Shown here piece after piece: positions 1-6,377 of a DNA stretch of 7,556 nucleotides. Each line of letters begins with the position of its first letter. The stretch's first letter is position 1. Both the position numbers and the translations under genes were made by a program. The notes under the pieces were generated by a model that worked only from the letters and a program-made list of their open reading frames with translations, made no database searches and was not told the origin of the DNA. Location: contig JASHQP010000341.1 of assembly GCA_030039095.1 (NCBI GenBank), forward strand, positions 1 through 7,556, written 5' to 3'. The DNA comes from Streptosporangiaceae bacterium. GTDB lineage: Bacteria; Actinomycetota; Actinomycetes; Streptosporangiales; Streptosporangiaceae.

Positions 1-967
1 CCGACACCGGTCCGCGCATGCCCGCCCGGCGGGCGGCGCGCACCACGGCCGGAGCGGATCCGGCGGCCTCGAGCGTGCCCCTCCGGCGGGCGTCCTGCTC
101 GTCGGTGCCCTCGCCCTCCGAGATCGGCATGTACGCGATCTCGCCGGCCACGCCATGCGCCCCGCGGTGCAGCCGGCCGTCGAGCACCAGGCCGAGGCCG
201 ATGCCGGTGCCGATCCACACGAACGCGAAGCTCGCGAACTCACTGCCGTGCCCGTGCGCCCGCTCGGCCAGCGCCGCGGCGTCCACGTCGTTCTCGATGA
301 CCAGGCCATCCCCGAACGCGTCCCGCAGGCCGGCCAGGACCGCCGGCCGGCTCAGGCCGGACAGCCCGCCGGTGAGCGACATCGCCCCGCGCCTCGGGTC
401 GTAGACGCCCGGGCTGCCGATCACGGTCTGCGTGATCGCGTCCCTGGCGATCCCGGCGGCGGCGCACAGCGCATCAGCGAGCCGGATCAGCTCCGTGACC
501 CGGCCACGCACGCTGGAGGCTCTGGTCCTGGCCGATTGCCTGGCCCGGATCTCGCCGGTGAGGTCGGCGAGCGCGCCGCGCAGGTAGTGATGACCGATGT
601 CGAGCCCCAGCACGAACCCGGCGTCCGGGCTGATCTCGAACAGCCGGGCCGAGCGGCCGGGGACTCCGGTCCGCTGCCCGGCGATCCTGATCAGGCCCGA
701 GCGCTCCAGGTTGGCCAGGGCCAGCGAGACGGTGGGCTTGGACAGGCCGGAGAGCCTGGCGAGCTCGGCGCGGGAGCAGGGGCCGAGCTGGCGGATGTGG
801 CCGAGCAGCAGCTGCTCGTTCAGCGCCCGGATGAGCTGCGGCCTGGCGGCCTGCCCGCCCCGCTGGTCGGCGGCTGCGACGGCGGCTGCGACGGCGCGGA
901 ACTCACCGGCAGGCTCGGCGACGACTACTTCGGCAGCCCCGGCCGCGTCGACCGACGTACTAGTCAA
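1..967 (-). CDS. ROK-family transcriptional repressor (NagC/XylR type), C-terminus cut by window edge
   Basis: Likely DNA-binding sugar-responsive repressor of this locus. I read 322 codons in one open frame from a TTG at 967-965 to base 1. Residues 1-45 are an Ala-rich extension. Residues about 46-95 are a winged helix-turn-helix (SRAELARLSGLSKPTVSLAL at 65-84). Residues from about 118 form the ROK sugar-binding fold: LGLDIG (120-125), END with the conserved Asp (225-227), IGTGIGLG (252-259) and GEIAY (275-279). The usual zinc motif CxCGxxGC is absent: the region before LE at 299-300 has no Cys, and the His of GEIGH is replaced. The TTG start is chosen because GAGGAGG precedes it and an in-frame TGA lies just upstream with no other start between. 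A perfect palindrome 69 nt upstream suggests autoregulation. Family ROK regulators bind sugars or sugar phosphates; the effector here is unknown. Full length would be about 380-420 aa. Confidence 0.93.
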   Translation of the reverse strand, partial: MTSTSVDAAGAAEVVVAEPAGEFRAVAAAVAAADQRGGQAARPQLIRALNEQLLLGHIRQLGPCSRAELARLSGLSKPTVSLALANLERSGLIRIAGQRTGVPGRSARLFEISPDAGFVLGLDIGHHYLRGALADLTGEIRARQSARTRASSVRGRVTELIRLADALCAAAGIARDAITQTVIGSPGVYDPRRGAMSLTGGLSGLSRPAVLAGLRDAFGDGLVIENDVDAAALAERAHGHGSEFASFAFVWIGTGIGLGLVLDGRLHRGAHGVAGEIAYMPISEGEGTDEQDARRRGTLEAAGSAPAVVRAARRAGMRGPVS

Positions 968-970
968 GGG

Positions 971-980
971 CCACCTCCTC
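971..980 (-). promoter_or_regulatory. Strong ribosome binding site of the ROK repressor
   Basis: The minus strand reads GAGGAGGTGG here, ending 3 nt before the TTG at 967 (GAGGAGG itself ends 6 nt before). It is near-complementary to the 16S rRNA 3' end and decides the TTG start. An in-frame TGA immediately upstream excludes a longer protein. Confidence 0.8.
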
Positions 981-1035
981 GGTCATCTTCCCGCACCGCG
1001 GCCACCGGGCACCAACGAATTCGGACCTCGCCCAC

Positions 1036-1060
1036 ATAGTTAGGATACTGTCCTAACTAT
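1036..1060. promoter_or_regulatory. Operator copy 1: 25-nt perfect palindrome upstream of the ROK repressor
   Basis: Arms ATAGTTAGGA and TCCTAACTAT are perfect reverse complements around spacer TACTG. The element is 32% GC in a GC-rich region and is repeated base for base, spacer included, at 3526-3550. It lies between the GH4 stop (1085) and the repressor start (967), where autoregulation would act. ROK repressors bind inverted repeats of this general size, so the assignment to the neighbouring repressor is a strong inference. It could also fold as an RNA hairpin, but the conserved spacer and the promoter position of the second copy favour an operator. Confidence 0.85.
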
Positions 1061-1061
1061 A
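1056..1061 (-). promoter_or_regulatory. Possible -10 box of the ROK repressor promoter
   Basis: The minus strand reads TATAGT, close to TATAAT, and overlaps the outer end of operator copy 1, so bound repressor would block polymerase. No good -35 hexamer sits 16-18 nt upstream (TCACGC at 17 nt is a poor match), so the call is weak. Read-through from the GH4 gene could also supply transcript. Confidence 0.3.
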
Positions 1062-1084
1062 TGCCTTCACTGAGCGTCGCGTGA

Positions 1085-2473
1085 TTATCGCAAGTAGTCA
1101 AGGTGCTTGCCGTGCGCCTCGCGGTACTCCGCGATCAGCTCGCGGGCCGCGGCGATGCCGGGTACCAGCGGATGCCCGGCCAGCGCCACGCCCGCCAGGC
1201 CGGCGTCACCGCTCATCGCGGCCTCGACAATCCCCCGCTCGTACTCCTTGACCTGCTCGACGAGCGCACGGCTGGCCCGCGGCAGCCCGGCCGCCGGCAG
1301 CGGGGACACACCGTCGGCGGTGACCAGCGCCGGCACCTCGACGATGTCCTCGGGGTCCAGGAAGTCCAGGCTGGCCCCGTTCCGGGTGTTCACGATCACT
1401 TCCCGCCCGCCGCCGCCGGACAGGCCGTCGATGACCTGCAGCGCCAGCCCCTCGTAGCCGCCGATCTGAGCCGCGGCGAGCGTGGCCGGGCCCCGCGCCT
1501 GCCGCCGCGCGCGCGCCTCGCCCTGCCCGCTCGCGCCCTCGGTGTCGGTCCGCATGTACGTGTCGCGGCGCACGCCGAGCAGCATCTCATAGGCCGACCA
1601 GGCCGCCTCGACTCCATCGCCGAACGCCCTGGCCACCGCGGCGAAGAGCTCGGTGTTCAGGCGCAGCACGTCCTGGCCGCGGCTGGAGCCCGCCCTGGCG
1701 ACCTCGTCGACGTAGCGCCGGCCGTCGTAGAAGTAATAGACGTACTCGGTCGGTATCGCGCCGACCCGGCGCACCATCGCGGGGTCGAACGCCGCGAACC
1801 GGTGGTCGAACCGCTGCAGTTCGGAGAACCTGGCCAGCAGCTCGCCGATCCGCTCCTCACCGCCGGCCCGCACGGAGCACACCCAGCCCAGGTGGTTCAG
1901 CCCTGCATAAGATGCCGAGATCCCGGAACGGTCCGCGCCCAGGAATTGGGCCAGCCGCTCGACCGTGCCGCCGGGGGTGTCGCACACTCCGACCGCACGG
2001 ACCTTTCCCTGCGCCGATATGGCCTGCGTGATGAGGCCGGCCGGGTTGGTGAAGTTGATCAGCACGGCCTCCGGCGAGCAGCGGCTGAGCAGGTCGCAGT
2101 ACGACAGCACCACCGGGATCGTGCGCAGCGCCATCGCGGCGCCACCCGGCCCGGTCGTCTCCTGCCCGACGATGCCGCGCCGCAGCGCGACCTGCTCGTC
2201 GATGACCCGGCCCCGGTCGCCGCCGACCCGGACCGCGGAGAACACGTAGCCGGCGCCCGTGAACGCCTCGGCGGCGTCCGGCGTGACCGTGACCGTGTCC
2301 GGGTGGCCGAGCGCGGCCGCGATGCCCGACGCCAGAGCGCAGATCGTGTCCCTGCGCTCGGGATCGGGCTCGAACAGGCAGATCTCGTCGAACATCCCTG
2401 GCCTGCCGGACAGCACGGCCCGCACGAACGCGGGCATCCGGACGCCACCACCTCCGAGGATCGCTAGCTTCAC
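1085..2473 (-). CDS. Glycoside hydrolase family 4, 6-phospho-beta-glucosidase-like
   Basis: Cytoplasmic NAD+ and divalent-metal dependent glycosidase, 462 aa, within the family's usual 430-480. GH4 enzymes cleave by an oxidation-elimination mechanism, often on 6-phospho-glycosides. Visible in order: Gly-rich dinucleotide site ILGGGGVRMP (5-14) with E35/D37 for the cofactor, the GH4 core RVGGDRGRVIDE and GIVGQETTGPGG (82-111), NFTNP (140-144), metal ligands Cys164 in GVCDTP and His194 in GLNHLGW, and a Tyr-rich PTEYVYYFY (241-249) expected to hold the catalytic base. The start is GTG at 2473, preceded by AAGGGAGA; its GTGA overlaps the PfkB stop by 4 nt, indicating translational coupling. The open frame continues further upstream inside the kinase gene, but that part is shadow. 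Substrate stereochemistry (alpha or beta) and whether phosphate is required cannot be settled by eye. Other family members act on alpha-glucosides, alpha-galactosides or glucuronides. Confidence 0.93.
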   Translation of the reverse strand: MKLAILGGGGVRMPAFVRAVLSGRPGMFDEICLFEPDPERRDTICALASGIAAALGHPDTVTVTPDAAEAFTGAGYVFSAVRVGGDRGRVIDEQVALRRGIVGQETTGPGGAAMALRTIPVVLSYCDLLSRCSPEAVLINFTNPAGLITQAISAQGKVRAVGVCDTPGGTVERLAQFLGADRSGISASYAGLNHLGWVCSVRAGGEERIGELLARFSELQRFDHRFAAFDPAMVRRVGAIPTEYVYYFYDGRRYVDEVARAGSSRGQDVLRLNTELFAAVARAFGDGVEAAWSAYEMLLGVRRDTYMRTDTEGASGQGEARARRQARGPATLAAAQIGGYEGLALQVIDGLSGGGGREVIVNTRNGASLDFLDPEDIVEVPALVTADGVSPLPAAGLPRASRALVEQVKEYERGIVEAAMSGDAGLAGVALAGHPLVPGIAAARELIAEYREAHGKHLDYLR

Positions 2474-3438
2474 CGGTCGGTCTCCCTTTCCGCCTTGTCC
2501 GCGGCCGCAGCGGACACCTGGTCGATGAATCTCGCGCCCAGCGTCCGGCCGACCGCGGCAATGCCGTACACGTCCACCTCGCCGACCGCGCCGAGCCTGG
2601 CCACGGCGTCCGAGCCGGCGGCGTTCGCCGCGACCACGGCCTCGGTGAGCGGGACCCCCCGCACCAGCGCGGCGATCATCGCGCCGGCGAACGCGTCGCC
2701 GGCCCCGGTCAGGTCCTTGACCGTGACCCGCCGCACTCCCTCGGCAACCTCGGTGATCCCGTCCGGGCTCGCGATCACCGCGCCCGCCGCACCGCGGGTG
2801 ACGACCAGCGGCGTTCCCCACGCGGTCGCGACCGCGAGGGCGGAATTCAGGTCATCCGCGCCGGTCAGGCGCAGGATCTCGTCCTCGTTCGGCAAGAACA
2901 CGTCGGCCAGCCGGACGCAGTCGATGATCGCGTCGGCGGCGTCTCGCTCGTCGCCGAGCGAGACATCCAGCGCGATCTTGCTGCCGAGCTCGCGGGCCTC
3001 GCGCAGGAAGTCGGGCATCCCCGGGCCCCCGTGCACGTACGACCACCGGGGCCGGGTGCGGCGGAGCACGTCGCGCCAGCGGTCGATCTCCTGCCGTTCG
3101 CGCCGCTTCGGGATGTTGCTGACGAAGGCCCGGTCGCCGTCGAAGTTCAGCACCACCGTGACCCCGGCCGAGCGCCGGCGGACCCGGACCGACGGGGACA
3201 GGTCCACGCCGGCCCGCGCGCAGTGCTCGATCACGACGCGCGAGCCGAGGTCATCGCCGAGAACCGTGCACAGGCCCGCGTGGGCGCCCGCCCGCGCCGC
3301 CGCGCTGGCGCTGTTGACCGCGCCGCCGCAGGAAAACGCGAACTCCTCGGTGAAGACCTCCTCGCCGGGCAGGGGAAGCTCCGGCACGTGCCCGAAGACG
3401 AGCTCGAGGAAGACCGAGCCGAACGAGATCATGTCCAA
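2470..3438 (-). CDS. PfkB/ribokinase-family carbohydrate kinase
   Basis: ATP-dependent kinase of 322 aa, a normal length for the ribokinase/PfkB family, which phosphorylates sugars, sugar phosphates or nucleosides in the cytoplasm. Signature 1 is seen as CGGAVNSASAAARAG (37-51). GDDLG is at 61-65, PNEDE at 183-187, and signature 2 DLTGAGDAF (242-250) carries the anion hole and predicted catalytic base Asp248. The TTG at 3438 is preferred because GGAGGA lies 8 nt upstream; the ATG at 3432 would be 14 nt away. It is the first gene of the leftward operon, about 90 nt from operator copy 2, and is coupled to the GH4 gene by a 4-nt overlap, so it probably handles a product or precursor of the GH4 reaction. 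Fructokinase, ribokinase and nucleoside kinase roles all remain possible. The family call is firm, the substrate is not known. Confidence 0.93.
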   Translation of the reverse strand: MDMISFGSVFLELVFGHVPELPLPGEEVFTEEFAFSCGGAVNSASAAARAGAHAGLCTVLGDDLGSRVVIEHCARAGVDLSPSVRVRRRSAGVTVVLNFDGDRAFVSNIPKRRERQEIDRWRDVLRRTRPRWSYVHGGPGMPDFLREARELGSKIALDVSLGDERDAADAIIDCVRLADVFLPNEDEILRLTGADDLNSALAVATAWGTPLVVTRGAAGAVIASPDGITEVAEGVRRVTVKDLTGAGDAFAGAMIAALVRGVPLTEAVVAANAAGSDAVARLGAVGEVDVYGIAAVGRTLGARFIDQVSAAAADKAERETDR

Positions 3439-3446
3439 GCGAGCTG

Positions 3447-3452
3447 TCCTCC
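3447..3452 (-). promoter_or_regulatory. Ribosome binding site selecting the TTG start of the PfkB kinase
   Basis: The minus strand reads GGAGGA, 8 nt before TTG at 3438 and 14 nt before the alternative ATG at 3432. The spacing favours TTG. Confidence 0.65.
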
Positions 3453-3525
3453 AGAACTGCCAGCCCCGTCACGTTCTGCGCCGGGCGGGTGGTCACAGTT
3501 CGGCTACGGATCTGTGCCTCCCTGG

Positions 3526-3550
3526 ATAGTTAGGATACTGTCCTAACTAT
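3526..3550. promoter_or_regulatory. Operator copy 2: identical palindrome in the divergent promoter region
   Basis: Same 25 bases as 1036-1060: arms ATAGTTAGGA and TCCTAACTAT with spacer TACTG. It sits between the divergent PfkB and ROK kinase genes, centred about 100 nt from the PfkB TTG and 49 nt from the ROK kinase GTG, where one repressor dimer could silence both directions. TAGGAT on the plus strand (3531-3536) resembles an actinobacterial -10 box, but no -35 partner is evident. The ROK repressor encoded at 967 is the natural candidate protein. Confidence 0.88.
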
Positions 3551-3573
3551 CTATTTGCGACAGGGCGAGTCAA
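3544..3573 (-). promoter_or_regulatory. Candidate leftward promoter overlapping operator copy 2
   Basis: On the minus strand TTGACT (3573-3568) is a good -35 hexamer. Eighteen nt downstream lies TAGTTA (3549-3544), or GATAGT at 16 nt, as a -10 within the operator's arm. Transcription would begin inside the palindrome and read the PfkB-GH4 operon, giving a repressor a direct block. The -10 is imperfect, so this is tentative. Confidence 0.4.
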
Positions 3574-3575
3574 CT

Positions 3576-3581
3576 GGCGGG
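3576..3581 (+). promoter_or_regulatory. Ribosome binding site favouring GTG 3587 for the ROK kinase
   Basis: GGCGGG ends 5 nt before GTG 3587. The other upstream start, GTG 3581, has only GGGCGAG about 11 nt away. The match is moderate, so the two starts differ in support but neither is proven. Confidence 0.45.
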
Positions 3582-3586
3582 TGATC

Positions 3587-4573
3587 GTGGCGGTTTCCCC
3601 GGTCGTGCTCGGCCTGGACTACGGCGGCACGAAGATCGCCGCCGCCGTCGGCGACCTGGATGGCAACCAGCTGGCGTCGGCCACGACCAGCAGCGGCGGT
3701 GCGCTCGGCGCGCAGGCCAGCTTCGCCCGCGGGATCCAGGTCGCGCGCGACCTGCTGGAGGCGACTGCGCCGGGCAGCGAGCTCGCGGCCGTCGGCGTGT
3801 CCACGTTCGGCATCCCGTTCGAGGACCGGGTCGAGCTGGCGCCGGCCATCGACGGCTGGGACAAGCTGGCGATGGGCCGCGAGCTGCGCGCCGCGTTCGC
3901 CGGGGCGCAGATCCGGATGGCCACCGACGCGAAGGCGGCGGCGCAGGCCGAGGTCCGGTGGGGCGTGCTGGCCGGCCGCGATCCCGCCGTGTACCTGAAC
4001 CTCGGCACCGGGCTGGCCGCGGCGGTCGTGATCGGCGGCCAGGTCGTGGCCGGCGTCAACGGCGCAGCCGGCGAGATCGGCTACAACCTGCGGTCGGCCG
4101 CCGACGTCGGCGTGGCGCTGGACCAGCGGGCCCTGCTCGAGCACATGGTCAGCGGCCAGGCTCTCGCCGGCCGGGCCGCCGAGCGGGGCAGGCAGCTCAC
4201 GGCCGCCGACGTGTTCACTGCCGCGGCGGCGGATCAAGACCTGGACGGCCTCATCGACGACTTCGTCGACGAGCTGGCGTTTCACCTGGTGAACCTCGCG
4301 ATCCTGGTGAACCCGGCACGGATCGCGGTCGGCGGAGGCATCGTCCGCTCCTGGGCACGGATCCGGCCACGGCTGCAGCACGCGCTGCGGGCCGGCACCC
4401 CGTTCCCTCCCGAACTCGTGGTCGCGCGCTTCCCGTACGACGCGCCGCTGCTCGGAGCGGTGGCGATAGCCGTGGACGCGGCGAACGGCCGCGACACTCT
4501 CCCGGCCGGCCGGGAGGCCGGGCCGCGAGAAGCACTGCATCAGGACGCGATCAACACCGGCACGCTGTCATGA
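3587..4573 (+). CDS. ROK-family sugar kinase (glucokinase/beta-glucoside kinase-like), zinc motif missing
   Basis: Predicted ATP-dependent sugar or glycoside kinase, 328 aa from GTG 3587 (330 aa from GTG 3581). Visible: phosphate-binding LGLDYGGTK (8-16), catalytic Asp114 in TDAKAAAQAE, NLGTGLAAAVVIGG (138-151), GEIGY (162-166), and adenosine-site VNPARIAVGGG near residue 250. There is no HTH, so it is an enzyme rather than a repressor. Three family positions differ: the Asn normally before the catalytic Asp is Thr113, the zinc/sugar His of GEIGH is Tyr166, and the CxCGxxGC motif is gone although the following Glu (LLE, 183-185) remains. These changes sit around the sugar pocket and suggest a non-standard substrate. 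First gene of the rightward operon, just downstream of operator copy 2, followed after 121 nt by the ABC genes. Family members include glucokinase, fructokinase, ManNAc kinase and beta-glucoside kinase; the specific one cannot be named. Confidence 0.9.
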   Translation: MAVSPVVLGLDYGGTKIAAAVGDLDGNQLASATTSSGGALGAQASFARGIQVARDLLEATAPGSELAAVGVSTFGIPFEDRVELAPAIDGWDKLAMGRELRAAFAGAQIRMATDAKAAAQAEVRWGVLAGRDPAVYLNLGTGLAAAVVIGGQVVAGVNGAAGEIGYNLRSAADVGVALDQRALLEHMVSGQALAGRAAERGRQLTAADVFTAAAADQDLDGLIDDFVDELAFHLVNLAILVNPARIAVGGGIVRSWARIRPRLQHALRAGTPFPPELVVARFPYDAPLLGAVAIAVDAANGRDTLPAGREAGPREALHQDAINTGTLS

Positions 4574-4680
4574 CACGGCATCTGCGTGCCATCCAGGCCG
4601 ACGACAGGTCGGTCATCCCTCTGCCGCTGCCGCGCATCTCCGGCCAGACCGGCCAGCTCCCGGTGCGCAGAACACCCATC

Positions 4681-4687
4681 GGAAGGG
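4681..4687 (+). promoter_or_regulatory. Ribosome binding site of the solute-binding protein gene
   Basis: GGAAGGG lies 7 nt before ATG 4695, a standard spacing, and supports that start. The protein then begins directly with a lipoprotein signal peptide. Confidence 0.65.
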
Positions 4688-4694
4688 CTCATCA

Positions 4695-6374
4695 ATGAGA
4701 CGTCTCAAGGCAATCGGTGTACTCATAGCTGCGGGCGTGCTGGCGGCCGCCTGCAGTTCCGGCAGCTCGTCGCCGTCGTCATCCAAGGCCACGGGCCCGA
4801 GCGGCGTGCTGACCATCGACAACGAGAGCGGCGGGACCTGGACGTGTGACTTCAACCCGTTCAACCTGAGCTACGTTGCGTTCTCGCTCGGCCCGGTCTA
4901 CGAGCCGCTGGCTTTCGTCAACACGCTGCAGAGCGGCAAGGCCACGCCGTGGCTCGCCACGAGCTGGACCTGGGGCGCGGGCAACAAGACCCTGACGTTC
5001 ACGATCCGCAAGGGGGTGAAGTTCAGCAACGGCAACCCGCTGACGCCCGCTGACGTCGTCTACACCTTCAACCTGCTGAAGGCGCACCCCACTCTGGACA
5101 TCAACGCGGTCTGGTCGGTGCTGTCCAGCGTCACCGCGTCCGGGTCGGACCAGGTCACGATGACGTTCAAGACCGCGGCGGTGCCGTACTTCTACTACAT
5201 CGCGGACCAGGTCCCCATCGTCGACCAATCCGTGTGGTCGAAGGTCGCCAACCCGGTGACCTACGCGGACAAGAACCCGGTCGGCACCGGCGCGTTCACG
5301 ACCGGCAGCAGCGACTGCACGCCGCAGAACATCAAGTACACGGCCAACCCGCACTACTGGCAGCCGGGCGAGCCCAAGGTGGGCACCGTCAACTACCCGG
5401 CGTTCCTCACCAACGACACCGCCAACACCTACCTGGCCAACGGCCAGGCCCAGTGGGGCAGCCAGTTCATCCCGAGCATCCAGAAGTTCTACACGTCGAA
5501 GAACCCGGACTATAAGTACTGGTTCCCGCCGGTCGCGAACGTGAGCCTGTTCATCAACCTGACCAACCCGCTCCTGAAGAACGTGGCGGTCCGGCAGGCG
5601 ATGGCGTACGCGATCAACCGGCAGAACGCGTCGACGATCGGCGAGTACGGCTACGAGCCGGCCTCGAACCAGTCCGGGATCGTCACCCCCACGTTCTCCA
5701 GCTGGCTGGACACGTCGCAGGCGGCGAGCTTCGGCAACAACTACGCCTACGACCCCGCCAAGGCGATCTCGATCCTGGAGAAGGCGGGCTACAAGCGGGG
5801 ATCGAACGGCATCTTCCAGACGCCGTCCGGCCAGCCGCTGTCGTTCACGATCCTGAACAACGGCGGGTTCTCGGACTGGGTGGCCGCGGTGCAGACGATC
5901 CAGACCAGCCTCAAGGCGGTCGGGATCCAGGTAACGCCGGAGAACCTGGCGGCGACCACGTACCAGACCGACCTGTACACCGGCAAGTACCAGCTCGGCT
6001 ACGGCAGCGAGACCGGCGGCCCGACCCCGTACTTCGAGCTGAGGCAGTGGCTGTACTCGGCCAACTCCGCGCCGATCGGCACGGCGGCCGGCTCGAACTT
6101 CGAGCGGTACAGCAACCCGGCAACGGACGCGCTGATCAACGCGTACGGCGCGACCACCAGCGCGGCCACGCAGCACTCGATCGTGGACCAGCTGGAGAAG
6201 GTCATGCTCACCGACGTGCCGGTGATCCCGGTCACCGAGTCCGTCGACTGGTACCAGTACGACACGGGCAGCTTCACCGGTTGGGTCACCCAGAGTGACC
6301 CGTACGCGCAGCCTGCCGCCTACAACTACCCGGACTGGGGCCAGATGCTGCTGCACCTGGCTCCGGCGAAGTAG
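4695..6374 (+). CDS. ABC transporter solute-binding lipoprotein, family 5 (DppA/OppA-like)
   Basis: Extracytoplasmic ligand-capturing lipoprotein of 559 aa, typical for SBP_bac_5. The signal peptide has MRRLK, a hydrophobic stretch, then VLAAAC with lipidated Cys20, followed by a Ser/Gly-rich flexible linker to about residue 34. The mature protein shows family traits: a DFNPFNLS segment early, LATSWTW and LTFTIRKGVKFSNGNPLTPADVVYTF (written here in parts: LTFTIRKGVKF, SNGNPLT, PADVVYTF), VGTGAFT, and NVAVRQAMAYAINR. It is rich in Trp and Tyr. Such proteins are commonly labelled peptide-binding, but Thermotogales and archaeal members of the same family bind cello- and manno-oligosaccharides. 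The GH4, PfkB and ROK neighbours point to a glycoside here (inference). It is followed by permease genes, with a hairpin in between that may raise its level relative to them. Family call firm; ligand unknown. Confidence 0.93.
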   Translation: MRRLKAIGVLIAAGVLAAACSSGSSSPSSSKATGPSGVLTIDNESGGTWTCDFNPFNLSYVAFSLGPVYEPLAFVNTLQSGKATPWLATSWTWGAGNKTLTFTIRKGVKFSNGNPLTPADVVYTFNLLKAHPTLDINAVWSVLSSVTASGSDQVTMTFKTAAVPYFYYIADQVPIVDQSVWSKVANPVTYADKNPVGTGAFTTGSSDCTPQNIKYTANPHYWQPGEPKVGTVNYPAFLTNDTANTYLANGQAQWGSQFIPSIQKFYTSKNPDYKYWFPPVANVSLFINLTNPLLKNVAVRQAMAYAINRQNASTIGEYGYEPASNQSGIVTPTFSSWLDTSQAASFGNNYAYDPAKAISILEKAGYKRGSNGIFQTPSGQPLSFTILNNGGFSDWVAAVQTIQTSLKAVGIQVTPENLAATTYQTDLYTGKYQLGYGSETGGPTPYFELRQWLYSANSAPIGTAAGSNFERYSNPATDALINAYGATTSAATQHSIVDQLEKVMLTDVPVIPVTESVDWYQYDTGSFTGWVTQSDPYAQPAAYNYPDWGQMLLHLAPAK

Positions 6375-6377
6375 CCG

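Noticed and set aside
155..1039. Plus-strand open frame of 294 codons opposite the repressor
   Set aside because: The minus-strand frame encodes a ROK regulator with HTH and sugar-binding motifs. The plus-strand product is compositionally a shadow.
1036..1060. Palindrome read as a rho-independent terminator of the GH4 gene
   Set aside because: AT-rich stem, no T-tract, and an identical copy occurs in a divergent promoter region where a terminator makes no sense.
1103..2467. 454-codon plus-strand open frame opposite the GH4 gene
   Set aside because: Low-complexity Arg/Ala/Asp translation with no motifs; the minus strand carries unmistakable GH4 signatures.
2474..2821. N-terminal extension of the GH4 open frame into the PfkB gene
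   Set aside because: The extension translates to Arg/Gly-rich shadow of the kinase. The GH4 fold starts at KLAILGGGG right after GTG 2473, which has a ribosome site and a 4-nt overlap with the kinase stop.
3494..3516. Weak inverted repeat CACAG ... CTGTG upstream of the PfkB gene
   Set aside because: Only 5-nt arms with a 13-nt gap, not repeated elsewhere. Expected by chance.
3551..4540. 329-codon minus-strand open frame opposite the ROK kinase
   Set aside because: No domain visible; the plus strand has all ROK kinase motifs.
4567..4656. TGTCATGACA palindrome over the ROK kinase stop, and the 8-nt direct repeat CCGGCCAG at 4640 and 4649
   Set aside because: Short, single-locus and without a matching promoter or hairpin context. 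I see no convincing promoter or terminator in the 121-nt gap before the binding-protein gene.
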